The translations under genes and the position numbers were made by a program. A DNA stretch of 64,000 nucleotides, from positions 364,636-428,635 of the forward strand of contig NZ_QAYC01000002.1 in NCBI RefSeq assembly GCF_003053725.1, given 5' to 3'. Each line of letters opens with the position of its first letter. Positions within the stretch are counted from its first letter, which is position 1. Shown piece after piece: positions 8,742 to 18,546 of this stretch. The notes under the pieces were generated by a model, which had not been told where the DNA came from, did not search any database, and worked only from the letters and a program-made list of their open reading frames with translations. The stretch is from Rhodovulum kholense. GTDB lineage: Bacteria; Pseudomonadota; Alphaproteobacteria; Rhodobacterales; Rhodobacteraceae.

Positions 8742-9247
8742 CCCTGTCGCGCGCGCCCGATGGGGAAGCGGATGGATCCGACTCCGCTGAGGATGCGCCC
8801 GTCGGCGCCCCCGTCGAGACCCGTCCTCCCCTGATCATCGAGGCGACACCGCTGGGCGTGCGCGCGGCGCTGAAGGAAATGCGCGCGCGGTTCGGCTCTG
8901 CGATCACTGCCGACGGGACGCTCGGCATGGCCGAAACCGTGCTGGCAGAGGTCCTGAACAACATCGTCGAGCATGCCTATGCCCGTGACCGCGACGGCCC
9001 CATCGAGTTGCGGCTGGCCCGCGAGGGGGTCTGGTTGCAGGTCGACGTGCGCGACTATGGCCTCCCGATGCCCGGCGAGAGCCTGCCCGATGGCCGGATG
9101 CCGGGGCCGGATGTTCTGGCCGACGACGTCCCCGAAGGCGGGTTCGGCTGGTTCCTGATCCGGGCTTTTGCCCGCAACCTTGACTACACCAGAAAAGCGA
9201 ACCAGAACCGGTTGACCTTTTCCGTGCCGCTGAGCGAAGAGCCCTAG
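8738..9247 (+). CDS. RsbW-like anti-sigma factor / serine kinase
   Basis: The 169-residue product is a HATPase_c domain protein of the SpoIIAB/RsbW class. The N-box is EVLNNIVEHAY (Glu71, Asn74, Asn75), the Asp-containing G1 box is VDVRDYGLPMP, and the glycine-rich lid is EGGFGWFLIRAF. It probably phosphorylates the upstream STAS protein and sequesters a partner protein. About 30 N-terminal residues are acidic and low-complexity, which is longer than typical RsbW. The ATG within the STAS stop codon sets the start. Confidence 0.9.
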   Translation: MTLSRAPDGEADGSDSAEDAPVGAPVETRPPLIIEATPLGVRAALKEMRARFGSAITADGTLGMAETVLAEVLNNIVEHAYARDRDGPIELRLAREGVWLQVDVRDYGLPMPGESLPDGRMPGPDVLADDVPEGGFGWFLIRAFARNLDYTRKANQNRLTFSVPLSEEP

Positions 9248-10161
9248 GCCCGCGTGAGCCGCAAAAATACCCTGAAAGCTCCCTGAGCGCGCCCAGATCC
9301 GGGGCGATAACGTAAGGGTAGCTGCAAATGGCTTCCCTCGGCGTCACGCTCCATATCAGCCCCCACCCAGAGCGTGGCGCCGAGGCTTTCCTCCCCCAGA
9401 GACATTGTTGCCAGTTCGACGTCTGCGCCATCAGGATGGCGCCGACAAAAGCCGCGTTGCACGGCAACCGCCGGGGCGTCGGCTCGTATGCGCCCGAAAG
9501 GAACCTTCAGGCCGACCGGACGCACAAGCCGTCGCGGCGATCCGGAAAATTCACCGCAGGCGGCGCCGGCCGATAATCGCATCGAAAACTGCTCCCGAAC
9601 AGCCTGGACCGGGCATGAATGCCTCGAATACCCGGATGCGATGGGCCCCCTCGGCAATGCGCGCCGAACATGACCCGCCATCGGCCCGCTCGACCCGATG
9701 GCCCGCCCGCCGTGCCAAGCCACAGGCGGCCGGAGCGACGGGACAGGCGCCCGCCACCGACCGGAGCAACACCCGAAGACCCCTGTGTGACAGCGAACGG
9801 TCGCCGCAGCGGCCCCGTCGATCTTCCGGCAGATCCGCCCTGGGCCGCCTTTGCTGGAACGGCAACGTGGGGTCTGCGGGAGGCGTCTTGCGTCCGAAAC
9901 CGGCAAACCCCTTCGCCGCAAAGACAACCACCGGGACGCGCGGCGGCCGCGCGATGGTCCGGAGAGGCATCCGCATACCGTGGCAACCCGGACGACCCCG
10001 TCCCGCAAGACGGCCGCCGAAAGGCGCCCCCGCCAAGCCGCGCATCGCCCTCCGCATCGCCACGCCCGTCGGCCGGGCGATCGTCGCGCGCTTTCGCCAT
10101 TGGAATTGCGGACGGCAGGTTCTACCCTGCCGCCGGTTCGGGATCGGTCGAAGGGGGTTTC
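9248..10161. other. Gene-free interval of about 0.9 kb
   Basis: Several long open frames cross this stretch on both strands, but all have the Arg/Gly/Pro/Ser-rich composition of shadow frames, lack ribosome binding sites and contain no recognisable motif. The only conserved coding sequence in the neighbourhood begins at 10162. I see no hairpin array, tRNA or insertion-sequence ends. It could be a decayed gene, an RNA gene or a long 5' leader. Confidence 0.5.
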
Positions 10162-11742
10162 ATGCGCGATTTCCAGTTGCCGGGTCGCTCGACGGTGTTT
10201 GCCACCAACGGGATGTGCGCGACCTCCCATCCACTGGCTGCCAAGGTCGCAGTGCAGATGCTCGAGGCGGGCGGCAATGCGGTCGATGCCGCCATCGCGG
10301 GGGCGGTGCTGCTGGGGATCTGCGAGCCGCAGATGACCGGGATCGGCGGCGACTGCTTCGTGCTGATCAAGCCCGCGGGCGAAAACGGAATCGTCGCGCT
10401 GAACGGCTCGGGCCGGGCGCCGAAGGGGCTTGAGGCCGCCAATCTGCGCGACCGTGGCCTGAGCGTCATGCCCACCGATGCCGCCGACGCGGTCACAGTG
10501 CCGGGCGCCATCGACGCGTTCTGCCGGTTGTCGAAGGACTGGGGCCGGATCGGGCTGAAGGCCAGCCTCGCCCCCGCCATTCACTATGCCGAAGCGGGCG
10601 TGCCGGTCGCGCCCCGCACCGCCTTCGACTGGGGCCGCGCCGCCGATCATCTGAAGGGCGCCGCGCGCGACTTCTACCTGCTGGGCGGCGCCGCGCCGAA
10701 ACCGGGTCAGGTCTTCCGCGCGCCGAAACAGGCCGAGGTGTTGCGCCGCATCGCGATGGACGGACGCGCGGGCTTCTATGAGGGCGAGGTGGCCGAGGAC
10801 ATGGTGGCCTCGCTGACCGCGCTGGGCGGCACCCACACTCTGGAGGATTTTGCCGCCACCGCCTGCGATTACGGCAGCCCGGTCAGCGGCAGCTACAAGG
10901 GCGTCGAGCTGGTCGAGCATCCGCCGAACGGTCAGGGTGCGACCGCGATCCTGATGGCGAATATTCTGGCGAATTTCGACCTGCCGTCCATGGACCCGCT
11001 CGGGGCCGAGCGCGCCCATCTCGAGGCCGAGGCCGCCAAGCTGGCCTATGACGCGCGGAACCGCTTTGTCGCGGACCCCGCTCACATGACCCGGCTCGAC
11101 CACATGCTGTCCCCCTATACGGCGGCGCAGTTGGCCGCGCTTATCGACCCGGACCGGGCGATGGCGAACCCGACGGACCTGTCGGAATCGGTCCACAAGG
11201 AAACCATCTACATCACCGTGGTCGACCGCGACCGGATGGCGGTGTCGCTGATCTATTCGATCTTCCACAGCTTCGGCTCGGGGTTGGCCTCGACCAAATT
11301 CGGCATCAACTTCCAGAACCGGGGCGCGGGCTTCAGCCTGACCGAGGGCCATCCGAACGAGGCCGCGGGCGGCAAGCGACCGATGCACACGATCATCCCG
11401 GCGATGCTGAAGAAGAACGGCAAGGTCATCATGCCCTTCGGGGTGATGGGCGGGGCCTATCAGCCGAACGGCCATGCCCGGGTGCTGACCAATATCGTCG
11501 ATTACGGCATGCATCCCCAGCAGGCGCTGGACGCACCACGCAGCTTTGCCGATCAGGGCGAGCTGCTGGTCGAACGGGGCTATGCCGAGGACGTGCGCGC
11601 GGCGCTGGCCGCCAAGGGTCATGCGGTGGTCACCCCGCCCTCGGCCATCGGCGGGGCGCAGGCGATCCTGATCGACGACGAAACCGGCGTACTGCAAGGC
11701 GCTTCCGACCCGCGCAAGGACGGTTGCGCCTTGGGCTACTGA
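10162..11742 (+). CDS. Gamma-glutamyltransferase-family Ntn hydrolase
   Basis: This 526-residue protein belongs to the GGT family of self-cleaving N-terminal-nucleophile hydrolases. It opens with the family region TSHPLAAKVAVQMLEAGGNAVDAAIA and has TGIGGDCFVLI. The predicted cleavage site and nucleophile is Thr348 in HKETIYITVVD. In classical GGT this motif reads TTH-x-SVVD; here the second Thr and the His are replaced by Ile and Tyr, as in GGT-like acylases and oxamate amidohydrolases. The substrate may therefore not be glutathione. No obvious signal peptide is present, so it may be cytoplasmic. The ATG at 10162 has AAGGGGG just upstream; the open frame extends 540 bases further but that part looks non-coding. 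Confidence 0.88.
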   Translation: MRDFQLPGRSTVFATNGMCATSHPLAAKVAVQMLEAGGNAVDAAIAGAVLLGICEPQMTGIGGDCFVLIKPAGENGIVALNGSGRAPKGLEAANLRDRGLSVMPTDAADAVTVPGAIDAFCRLSKDWGRIGLKASLAPAIHYAEAGVPVAPRTAFDWGRAADHLKGAARDFYLLGGAAPKPGQVFRAPKQAEVLRRIAMDGRAGFYEGEVAEDMVASLTALGGTHTLEDFAATACDYGSPVSGSYKGVELVEHPPNGQGATAILMANILANFDLPSMDPLGAERAHLEAEAAKLAYDARNRFVADPAHMTRLDHMLSPYTAAQLAALIDPDRAMANPTDLSESVHKETIYITVVDRDRMAVSLIYSIFHSFGSGLASTKFGINFQNRGAGFSLTEGHPNEAAGGKRPMHTIIPAMLKKNGKVIMPFGVMGGAYQPNGHARVLTNIVDYGMHPQQALDAPRSFADQGELLVERGYAEDVRAALAAKGHAVVTPPSAIGGAQAILIDDETGVLQGASDPRKDGCALGY

Positions 11743-11758
11743 CGATGGAAAGGGGCGG

Positions 11759-12085
11759 TCAGTTCAGCTGGAACTGCAGCGGATACTGGCCGTCCTCGAA
11801 CTCGCCGAACAGATCCGACAGGTCCGGGTGATCGACCGGCTCGCCCGTATCGTCGGCCATGAGGTTCTGCTCGGAAACGTAGGCCACGTAATAACTGTGG
11901 TCGTTTTCGGCCAGCAGGTGATAGAAGGGCTGGTCCTTCGAGGGGCGGCTTTCCTCGGGAATCGCGGCATACCAGTCTTCAGTATTCGAGAACATCGCAT
12001 CCACGTCAAAGACAACGCCACGAAACGGATGTTTCCGGTGACGGACCACTTGACCCAGATGATATTTCGCGTGCGCTTTAAGCAT
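11759..12085 (-). CDS. hspQ: Heat shock protein HspQ / YccV-like
   Basis: The protein is a YccV-like hemimethylated-DNA-binding domain, the HspQ family. In enterobacteria it acts in heat-shock proteolysis as a Lon specificity enhancer. The conserved core AKYHLGQVVRHRKHPFRGVV is followed by FSNTEDWYAAIPEE, PFYHLLAEN and YYVAYVSEQNL. I chose the ATG ending at 12085 (MLKAHAK, 108 residues), which fits the family. In-frame ATGs ending at 12130 and 12139 would add 15 or 18 residues, and the first of these has a reasonable AAGGG in front. The gene converges on the GGT-like gene with a 16-base gap. Confidence 0.9.
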   Translation of the reverse strand: MLKAHAKYHLGQVVRHRKHPFRGVVFDVDAMFSNTEDWYAAIPEESRPSKDQPFYHLLAENDHSYYVAYVSEQNLMADDTGEPVDHPDLSDLFGEFEDGQYPLQFQLN

Positions 12086-12169
12086 GCCGATGCAACCCCC
12101 GACTTCGAACTCTAATCCCGGAGGCATACCCTTGTCCATGCGTCACCACGCTACCTGGGGAAACACTCT

Positions 12170-13051
12170 GTGAACCTTATACTTACGGTCCTTGAGATTG
12201 TCGCCCCGGTATTCCTTCTGGCCGGGGTTGGATTTCTGTGGGTCCGGCTCGGAAACGAATACCGGGTCCAGTTCGTCACCCAACTCGCGATGACGCTGTC
12301 GGTTCCCTGCCTGATCTTCACCGCGCTGATGAAGACCGAGATCGAGCCGCAGGCGCTGACCGCGCTGTCGCTGGCTGCGGCGGCGGCCTATGGCGGGGTG
12401 ACGCTTCTGTGTTTCGGCACGGTGCGGCTGGCGCGGCTGGACCGGCGCACCTATCTGGCGCCGATCATCTTCGGCAATACCGGCAATATGGGGCTGCCGC
12501 TGGCTCTGTTCGCCTTCGGCGAGCGCGGCTTCGATTATGCGGTCGTCGTCTTCGCGGTGATGGCGATCTATTCCTTCACCTTCGGGGTCTGGCTGGTCTC
12601 GGGCGGCGGCTCGCCCTTGAAGGTGCTGAAAGAACCGCTGGTCTGGGCCACGGCCCTGGGCGGGCTGTTCCTGTGGCAGGGCTGGCAGACGCCCGCCTTC
12701 CTGACCAACGCGCTGAGCCTGATCGGGCAGATGGCGATCCCGCTCATGCTGATCACCATGGGCGTGGCCATCGGCCGGCTGCATCCCGGCCACCTGCCCC
12801 GCGCGGTCTGGCTGAGCCTCGTCAAGCTGGCGATCTGCCTGGGCGTCGCGGCGCTGGTGGGGCTCTGGTTCGGGCTCGACCGGGTGGCGCTGGCGGTGCT
12901 GGTGCTGCAGATCTCGACCCCGGTCGCGGTGACCTCCTACCTTCTGGCCGAGAAGTACGGCGCCGATGCCGAGGCGGTGGCGGGGCTGGTCGTCGTCTCG
13001 ACCCTGATGTCGGTGGTGGCGCTGCCGCTGACGCTGGCTTTCCTGATCTAG
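12170..13051 (+). CDS. AEC-family (auxin efflux carrier-like) transporter
   Basis: The 293-residue integral membrane protein has roughly ten hydrophobic segments arranged as two repeats, typical of the AEC/BART superfamily. The repeats include FVTQLAMTLSVPCLIFTALM and FGNTGNMGLPLALFAFGERG. The latter carries the NTGNMGLP motif on the broken helix that forms the transport site, and ISTPVAVTSYLLAEKYG is its counterpart in the second half. Bacterial members export or import small organic anions such as malate or malonate. The start codon is GTG with GGGGA upstream. It diverges from hspQ. The substrate is not inferable. Confidence 0.92.
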   Translation: MNLILTVLEIVAPVFLLAGVGFLWVRLGNEYRVQFVTQLAMTLSVPCLIFTALMKTEIEPQALTALSLAAAAAYGGVTLLCFGTVRLARLDRRTYLAPIIFGNTGNMGLPLALFAFGERGFDYAVVVFAVMAIYSFTFGVWLVSGGGSPLKVLKEPLVWATALGGLFLWQGWQTPAFLTNALSLIGQMAIPLMLITMGVAIGRLHPGHLPRAVWLSLVKLAICLGVAALVGLWFGLDRVALAVLVLQISTPVAVTSYLLAEKYGADAEAVAGLVVVSTLMSVVALPLTLAFLI

Positions 13052-13160
13052 GCGGCCCGCCGCGCGGGCGCAGCTTGGGCGTTCCACCCGGCGCCGATTT
13101 CGCCTATGATGGTTCCAAACAAGACAAAAACGGCAGTCGATACAGGTCAACGAGAGGCAG

Positions 13161-13733
13161 ATGGGCAGGTTCCTTCTCATCGCCGCATGCCTTTTTCTGG
13201 CGGCATGCGGTGACAAATCTCCGCCGCGCAATCTGGAAGACGCCTGCGCCATCGCGCGCGAGCGGCCCCAATACATGCGCGCGATGGAACGCAGCGAACG
13301 CCGCTGGGGCGTTCCGGTGCCGGTCCAGATGGCGGTGATCCACCAGGAAAGCAAGTTCGTGGGCGATGCCCGGACCCCCCATCGCTTTGTACTGGGAATC
13401 ATTCCCATGGGGCGGCAAAGCTCGGCCTACGGCTATGCCCAGGCCATCGATGGCACCTGGGACATGTACCGCACCAGCACCTCCAATCGCGGCGCGCGGC
13501 GCGACGACATCAACGACGCCACCGATTTCATGGGCTGGTACATGGCCGAGTCCCGCACGAAGCTTGGCATCCCGCTCAGCGATGCGCGCAACCAGTATCT
13601 GGCCTATCACGAGGGCCATGCCGGGTATGCCCGCAGCAGCTATCGCAGCAAGGCCTGGCTGATGGCGGTGGCGAACCGGGTCGAGGACCGGGCGCAGCTT
13701 TACTACGCGCAACTCATCACCTGCAGCCGCTGA
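13161..13733 (+). CDS. Lytic transglycosylase-like lipoprotein
   Basis: The 190-residue protein has an N-terminal lipoprotein signal with lipobox LAAC (lipidation at Cys16), so it is probably anchored in the outer membrane. Residues 45-175 resemble an SLT/lysozyme-like fold. The probable catalytic glutamate is Glu63 in MAVIHQESKF, with SSAYGYAQAIDGTW as the second family motif and YLAYHEGHAGY near the end. It should cleave peptidoglycan glycan strands. GAGAGG precedes the ATG. It is monocistronic and converges on lolA. Confidence 0.88.
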   Translation: MGRFLLIAACLFLAACGDKSPPRNLEDACAIARERPQYMRAMERSERRWGVPVPVQMAVIHQESKFVGDARTPHRFVLGIIPMGRQSSAYGYAQAIDGTWDMYRTSTSNRGARRDDINDATDFMGWYMAESRTKLGIPLSDARNQYLAYHEGHAGYARSSYRSKAWLMAVANRVEDRAQLYYAQLITCSR

Positions 13734-13747
13734 GCCCCGCGCCGTGC

Positions 13748-13775
13748 CCGGGACCCGGACCGAGCCGGGCCCCGG
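13748..13775. terminator. Bidirectional hairpin between transglycosylase and lolA genes
   Basis: CCGGGACCCGG (13748-13758) pairs with CCGGGCCCCGG (13765-13775) with one mismatch and a 6-base loop, between the ends of two convergent genes. There is no U tract. Confidence 0.45.
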
Positions 13776-13787
13776 ACCGGCAGGGGG

Positions 13788-14390
13788 TCAGTGCCGCATG
13801 CGGTCGTTGGTTTCCTGGATGATGTTGAAAAGCCGGGCCCCCAGCGGCATCCCGGTCTTCAGCTCGCCCAGCACAACAGTGGTCTGGCTGCCGGTCTCGT
13901 CGGTGACGATCCATTGCCGCAGCTCGATCGGCTCGTTGGTGAAGACCAGCGTGATGGTGCCGTATTCGGGATGCTCCGGGTCCTGCGCGACGACGCGGGT
14001 CGAACTGCCGTCCTCTTCATGCCCCACCACCATCCGGGCGCGGCCCAGATCGACCTGACGCTCGAGGATCAGGTTCAAGGGCGTCCGCTTCAGCGGATAC
14101 TGTTCGGGCGGCTGGTTCGATTTTTCGTCGAAGACCGCGACCTGCCCGCCGCCCGCCATCACCAGCGCCTTGTCAGGCGGGGCGTATTCGAACCTGGCCC
14201 GGCCCGGGCGCTTGATCGACAGCACACCGGTCGAGATCGAGCCGTCGGCGTTGATCTGGGTGAAATCGGCCTGCGCGGTCTCGAAGCTGTTCAGATAGGC
14301 CGAGAGCGACGACAGCGGGATCGGGTCTGCCAGAACGGGCGTCGCCGCCAGCAGGGCCGCAAGGGCCAGGGAAAGACGCAAGGGTTTCAT
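13788..14390 (-). CDS. lolA: Outer-membrane lipoprotein carrier protein LolA
   Basis: The 200-residue periplasmic chaperone carries lipoproteins from the LolCDE complex to the outer membrane. A clean signal peptide is present (MKPLRLSLALAALLAATPVLA). The mature protein shows the LolA fold signatures YLNSFETAQADFTQINADG, RPGRARFEYAPPDK and the later NLILERQVDLG. The ATG ending at 14390 is chosen because the signal peptide starts there; the upstream 17 codons are not part of the family. It lies directly downstream of ftsK in the same orientation, a neighbourhood common in Rhodobacterales. Confidence 0.93.
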   Translation of the reverse strand: MKPLRLSLALAALLAATPVLADPIPLSSLSAYLNSFETAQADFTQINADGSISTGVLSIKRPGRARFEYAPPDKALVMAGGGQVAVFDEKSNQPPEQYPLKRTPLNLILERQVDLGRARMVVGHEEDGSSTRVVAQDPEHPEYGTITLVFTNEPIELRQWIVTDETGSQTTVVLGELKTGMPLGARLFNIIQETNDRMRH

Positions 14391-14459
14391 GGCTGCCAAT
14401 CTAGCGCCGGGGACCGGGCATTTCACCAGCCCGGCCGTCACGAATGGGCGACCCGCCGC

Positions 14460-17213
14460 TCACGCCTGCTCCGGCACAAGGATCTCGCGCTTGCCCACAT
14501 GGTTCGCGGCACTGACCACGCCCTGATCCTCCATCTGCTCGACCAGACGCGCGGCCTTGTTGTAGCCGATGGCCAGCTTGCGCTGGATGTAGGAGGTCGA
14601 GCATTTGCGGTCCTTGATGACGATTGCCACGGCCTGATCGTAAAGCGCGTCCTCGCTGTCGGTATTGCCGCCGAGCCCCAGCACCAGATCGATATCGCTT
14701 TCCTTGTCCTCGTCCGGCCCCTCGACCACGCCGCCGACATAGTCGGGCGGGCCGAAGGTCTTGAGGTAGTTGACGATCTCTTCGACTTCCTCGTCGCTGA
14801 CGAAGGGGCCGTGCACGCGCGAGATCCGCCCGCCGCCTGCCATGTACAGCATGTCGCCCATGCCCAGCAGCTGTTCGGCACCCTGCTCGCCCAGAATGGT
14901 GCGGCTGTCGATCTTGCCGGTCACCTGAAAGCTGATCCGGGTCGGGAAGTTGGCCTTGATCGTGCCGGTGATGACGTCGACCGAAGGCCGTTGGGTCGCC
15001 ATGATCAGGTGAATGCCCGAGGCCCGCGCCATCTGCGCCAGACGCTGGATGCAAGCCTCGATCTCCTTGCCCGCGACCATCATCAGGTCGGCCATCTCGT
15101 CGACGATCACGACGATATAGGGCAGCGTCTTGGGCAGGAATTCCTCGGTCTCGAAGACCGGCTCGCCGGTCTCGTCGTCAAAGCCGGTCTGCACCGTGCG
15201 CTTGAACATCTCGCCCTTGGCCATCGCGTCGCGCACCCGGCCGTTATATCCCTCGATGTTGCGCACGCCCATCTTGGACATCTTGCGATAGCGTTCCTCC
15301 ATCTCGCCCACGACCCATTTCAGCGCGACGACGGCCTTCTTGGGGTCGGTGACGACCGGGGACAGCAGATGCGGGATGCCGTCATAGACCGACAGTTCCA
15401 GCATCTTGGGGTCGATCATGATCAGCCGGCATTCATCGGGCGTCAGCTTGTAGAGAAGCGACAGGATCATGGTGTTGATCGCGACCGACTTGCCCGACCC
15501 GGTGGTCCCCGCGATCAGCAGGTGGGGCATCTTGGCCAGGTTCGCGACGACCGGATCGCCGCCGATATCCTTGCCCAGCGCCAGCGGCAGCCGCTGGGCG
15601 CTGTCGCCGAAATCGCGCGCCGACAGGATCTCGCGCAGCACCACCTTCTCGCGGCGCGCATTGGGCAGTTCGATCCCGATCACGCTGCGCCCGGGCACGG
15701 TCGAGACCCGGGCCGACAGCGCCGACATGCTGCGCGCGATGTCGTCGGCCAGGCCGATCACCCGGCTGGCCTTGAGACCCGGCGCCGGTTCCAGCTCGTA
15801 CATGGTGACGACGGGGCCGGGCCGGACCGAGACGATCTCGCCCTTCACGCCGTAATCGTCCAGCACGTTTTCCAGCATGCGGGCATTCTCTTCCAGCGCC
15901 TCTTCGCTGAGGTAATGCCGCTCGATGGTGTCGGGATTGGTCAGGAGCGACAGCGGCGGGTGCTGATAGCCGTCTTCCGAATCGTCGAATTGCAGGCCCG
16001 GCTGGGCCTCGTCGCGGGCGCGCCGCGAGGGCAGGACCGACTTGCGCGGCGGCTGCTCGACCAGCTTGCGCGGTTCAACGACCGGGATCGAGGGGCGCGG
16101 CGGCTGGACGGGCTGAGGCGCAGCCTCGTATGGCGCCTCGAACCCATCCTCGTCCTCGAAGGCATCGATCTCGGGCACGTCGATCCGGGCCCCCGGCGCG
16201 GGCGCCTGCGGCACGGTCAGCGCGGCGCCGCGCACCACCGGCGGCTCGGGGCGGAAGCCCGTCGGCACCGGCGCGCTGCGGGTCGAACGCGACCGGATCA
16301 CGTCGGCGATCCGCGCCCGGATGCGTTCTTCGGCGGCAGGCGTCATCGCCGGACCGTCCTCGTCCTCGTCATCGATCAGGTCGGGGTCGGCCCGGCGGCG
16401 AAAGACCGGCAGCCGCGAGAACAGACCGGCCCGGGCGGGCGCCTCCTCGGCGTCGTCATAGTCGTCCTCGTCATCGAAGTCCGGGGCGACCGGGTCGGCC
16501 CGGGACGAACGGCGCGCCTGAACCCCCTCGCCATAGCGCACCGCGCCATGCAGGGCGCCGCGCAACCCGCGCCCGGTCGCGCCGCGCAGCGCGTCATAGC
16601 TGAGGATCAGACCCAGCAGAACGCCGCGCCCGAACCGGCGCAGCTCGTCCCGGTCGACCCCCATCACGAACAGCCCCAGCGCCAGCGTGCCGAGCCAGAC
16701 CAGCGCCGACACGAGCTTGAGCCCGACGATGGTGTCGATGGGCACGAGCCCCAGCACCGCGCCCAGCACGGTATCGCCGAAAAGCCCGCCCATGCCGAAG
16801 CTGTGGGTCCATTCGGGGGTCGGCACATGGGTCGCCGTGTAGACCGAGGCCAGACAGACCAGGAAGGGCGCGAAGATCACCCGCGACAGCGCCCGCTCCT
16901 CGCCCCAATGGGCGGCCAGCCGGACACCCCAGGCCGCGGGCACCGCAACCAGCGCCCAGCCGCCATAGCCAACGACGATGTAGATCGGCGAGGCAATCGA
17001 GGCGCCGAACCGGCCCAGAAGGTTCTGGGCCGGCGCATCGGTCGCCGACAGCCAGCTCGGGTCGTCGGTCACGTAGCTGCCCAGCGTCATCGCCAGAAGC
17101 GCCGCCAGCAGCATCAGACCGATGCCCAGAAGCTCCTTGCCCCGCCGCTCGATGGCGGCCTGGGTGGTCTGGTCAAGCAGGGGTTCGCGTCGTTTCATCT
17201 GATAAGAAGCCAT
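14460..17213 (-). CDS. ftsK: DNA translocase FtsK
   Basis: The 917-residue FtsK/SpoIIIE protein links chromosome segregation to cell division. It has four or so N-terminal membrane segments (residues about 25-195), a long Pro/acidic linker (about 225-400), and a C-terminal motor. The Walker A motif [19 protein letters not shown] is near residue 568. [20 protein letters not shown] is the Walker B region and [15 protein letters not shown] is the sensor. The end ([24 protein letters not shown]) is the winged-helix gamma domain that reads KOPS sites. An ATG five codons downstream is an alternative start. The length is normal for alphaproteobacteria. Confidence 0.97.
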   Translation of the reverse strand: MASYQMKRREPLLDQTTQAAIERRGKELLGIGLMLLAALLAMTLGSYVTDDPSWLSATDAPAQNLLGRFGASIASPIYIVVGYGGWALVAVPAAWGVRLAAHWGEERALSRVIFAPFLVCLASVYTATHVPTPEWTHSFGMGGLFGDTVLGAVLGLVPIDTIVGLKLVSALVWLGTLALGLFVMGVDRDELRRFGRGVLLGLILSYDALRGATGRGLRGALHGAVRYGEGVQARRSSRADPVAPDFDDEDDYDDAEEAPARAGLFSRLPVFRRRADPDLIDDEDEDGPAMTPAAEERIRARIADVIRSRSTRSAPVPTGFRPEPPVVRGAALTVPQAPAPGARIDVPEIDAFEDEDGFEAPYEAAPQPVQPPRPSIPVVEPRKLVEQPPRKSVLPSRRARDEAQPGLQFDDSEDGYQHPPLSLLTNPDTIERHYLSEEALEENARMLENVLDDYGVKGEIVSVRPGPVVTMYELEPAPGLKASRVIGLADDIARSMSALSARVSTVPGRSVIGIELPNARREKVVLREILSARDFGDSAQRLPLALGKDIGGDPVVANLAKMPHLLIAGTTGSGKSVAINTMILSLLYKLTPDECRLIMIDPKMLELSVYDGIPHLLSPVVTDPKKAVVALKWVVGEMEERYRKMSKMGVRNIEGYNGRVRDAMAKGEMFKRTVQTGFDDETGEPVFETEEFLPKTLPYIVVIVDEMADLMMVAGKEIEACIQRLAQMARASGIHLIMATQRPSVDVITGTIKANFPTRISFQVTGKIDSRTILGEQGAEQLLGMGDMLYMAGGGRISRVHGPFVSDEEVEEIVNYLKTFGPPDYVGGVVEGPDEDKESDIDLVLGLGGNTDSEDALYDQAVAIVIKDRKCSTSYIQRKLAIGYNKAARLVEQMEDQGVVSAANHVGKREILVPEQA

Positions 17214-17225
17214 GCCCTTGCCCCC

Positions 17226-18407
17226 TCAACCGTACAGACAGCCGCGCAACCGGACCAGCGCCGCCGCCATTTCGTCCTCGGGCGCCACCATGGCCACGCG
17301 GATATAGCCCGCACCCGGATTGGCGCCCTCGACCTCGCGCGAGAGATAGGCGCCGGGCAAGACCCGCACTCCCGTCTCGCGCCAGAGCCTCAGCGCCGCC
17401 GCCTCGCCATCTGCGACCGGCAGCCACAGGAAGAACCCCGCCTCGGGTGGCCGGTAGCCCGGCACAGCGCCGAGGATCTCGTCAGCGCGGGTATATTTGC
17501 GCACATATTGCGCCCGGCTCGCCTCGACATGGACCTCGTCGGCCCAGAGCCGTTCGGCCGCGCGCTGCAGCGGCAGCGGCAGCGGCGCCCCGGCATAGGA
17601 CCGAAGCTGCTTGATCCGGCGCAGGCTTTCCGGCCCGCCGGCGGCGAACCCGGACCGGAGCCCCGGCAGGTTCGAGCGTTTCGACAGCGAATGGAACGCC
17701 ACGACCCGTTCCGGATCGGCCCCAAGCTCCTGCGCGACGGTCAGCGCCCCCGTGGGCGGCGTGTCGCGATAGATCTCGGAATAGCATTCGTCGGCGAAGA
17801 TCTGGAAATCGTGCTTTTCGGCCAGCCGGATCAGGTCGGCCCAGTAGCTGCGGTCGGCCACCGCGCCCTGCGGGTTCGAGGGCGAGCAGAGATAGGCGAT
17901 GGCGACGCGGTCCAGCAGTTCGGGCGGCAACGCGGCGAAATCGGGCAGAAAGCCGGTTTCGGCGGTCGCGGGCACATAGACCGGATCGGCCGCCACCGCC
18001 AGCGCGGCCACGGCATAGACCTGATAGAACGGGTTCGGCGTCAGGATGACCGGTCGGGCGCCCGCTTTCGTCTCGGGGCACAGCGCGAGAGCCGCATTGA
18101 ACAGCCCCTCGCGGGTGCCGTTCAGCGTGGTGATCTGCGTCTCGGGATCGAGCGTCACGCCATAGCGGCGGGCGACCCAGCCTGCGATGGCCGCGCGCAA
18201 CTCGGGCGTGCCCTCGTTCGGAGGGTATTTGCCAAATTCATGGGCATGCGCGGCAACGATGCCGGCGACCCAGTCGGGAAAGGCGTGCCTCGGCTCGCCG
18301 ATGGTCATGTGCACGGGCACGCCGCCGGGCTCATGCACGTCCAGAAGACGCCTGAGTCGCGGGAACGCGTAGTCCGGAAGGTTCGAAAACCGCTCGGGAA
18401 AGGTCAT
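17226..18407 (-). CDS. PLP-dependent class I/II aminotransferase
   Basis: The 393-residue fold-type I aminotransferase shows HMTIGEPRHAFPDWV near the N-terminus, YPPNEGTPELRAAIAGW, and the PLP lysine Lys243 in FHSLSKRSNLPGLRSGF. The distal arginine region is EGANPGAGYIRVAMVAPEDE. The sequence style resembles the succinyldiaminopimelate transaminase (DapC) group of lysine and peptidoglycan-precursor biosynthesis, but aspartate-type activity cannot be excluded. The ATG ending at 18407 has GGGG upstream; a TTG nine bases earlier is less likely. It is 12 bases upstream of ftsK and in the same orientation, so probably co-transcribed. Confidence 0.88.
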   Translation of the reverse strand: MTFPERFSNLPDYAFPRLRRLLDVHEPGGVPVHMTIGEPRHAFPDWVAGIVAAHAHEFGKYPPNEGTPELRAAIAGWVARRYGVTLDPETQITTLNGTREGLFNAALALCPETKAGARPVILTPNPFYQVYAVAALAVAADPVYVPATAETGFLPDFAALPPELLDRVAIAYLCSPSNPQGAVADRSYWADLIRLAEKHDFQIFADECYSEIYRDTPPTGALTVAQELGADPERVVAFHSLSKRSNLPGLRSGFAAGGPESLRRIKQLRSYAGAPLPLPLQRAAERLWADEVHVEASRAQYVRKYTRADEILGAVPGYRPPEAGFFLWLPVADGEAAALRLWRETGVRVLPGAYLSREVEGANPGAGYIRVAMVAPEDEMAAALVRLRGCLYG

Positions 18408-18487
18408 GGACCCCAATCTTGTCTGTCGTACTGCCTCGGTTCGGAGTCGTCTGTGCGCTCCGATTGTGCCCCACGATAGACCTTCGC

Positions 18488-18515
18488 CGCGCCGGGGTCC
18501 AGAAAGCCCGGCGCG
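18488..18515 (-). terminator. Hairpin downstream of the amidase gene
   Basis: CGCGCCGGG (18488-18496) and CCCGGCGCG (18507-18515) form a perfect 9-bp stem with a 10-base loop, just past the amidase stop codon on the minus strand. No clear U tract follows. Confidence 0.5.
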
Positions 18516-18546
18516 GTCAACCCGGTGCCGGGCGAAGTTGTGGCAT

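Noticed and set aside
9507..10100. 197-codon minus-strand frame in the gene-free interval
   Set aside because: Arg/Gly/Ser-rich, no motif and no ribosome binding site; codon third positions do not show the strong GC bias of real genes nearby.
9244..11697. 817-codon open frame antisense to the GGT-like gene
   Set aside because: Shadow frame caused by high GC; it has no ribosome binding site, family motif or normal composition.
13791..18479. 1562-codon plus-strand frame opposite lolA, ftsK and the aminotransferase gene
   Set aside because: It runs antisense across three well-identified genes and is a stop-poor shadow of them, with a His/Arg/Asp-rich translation.
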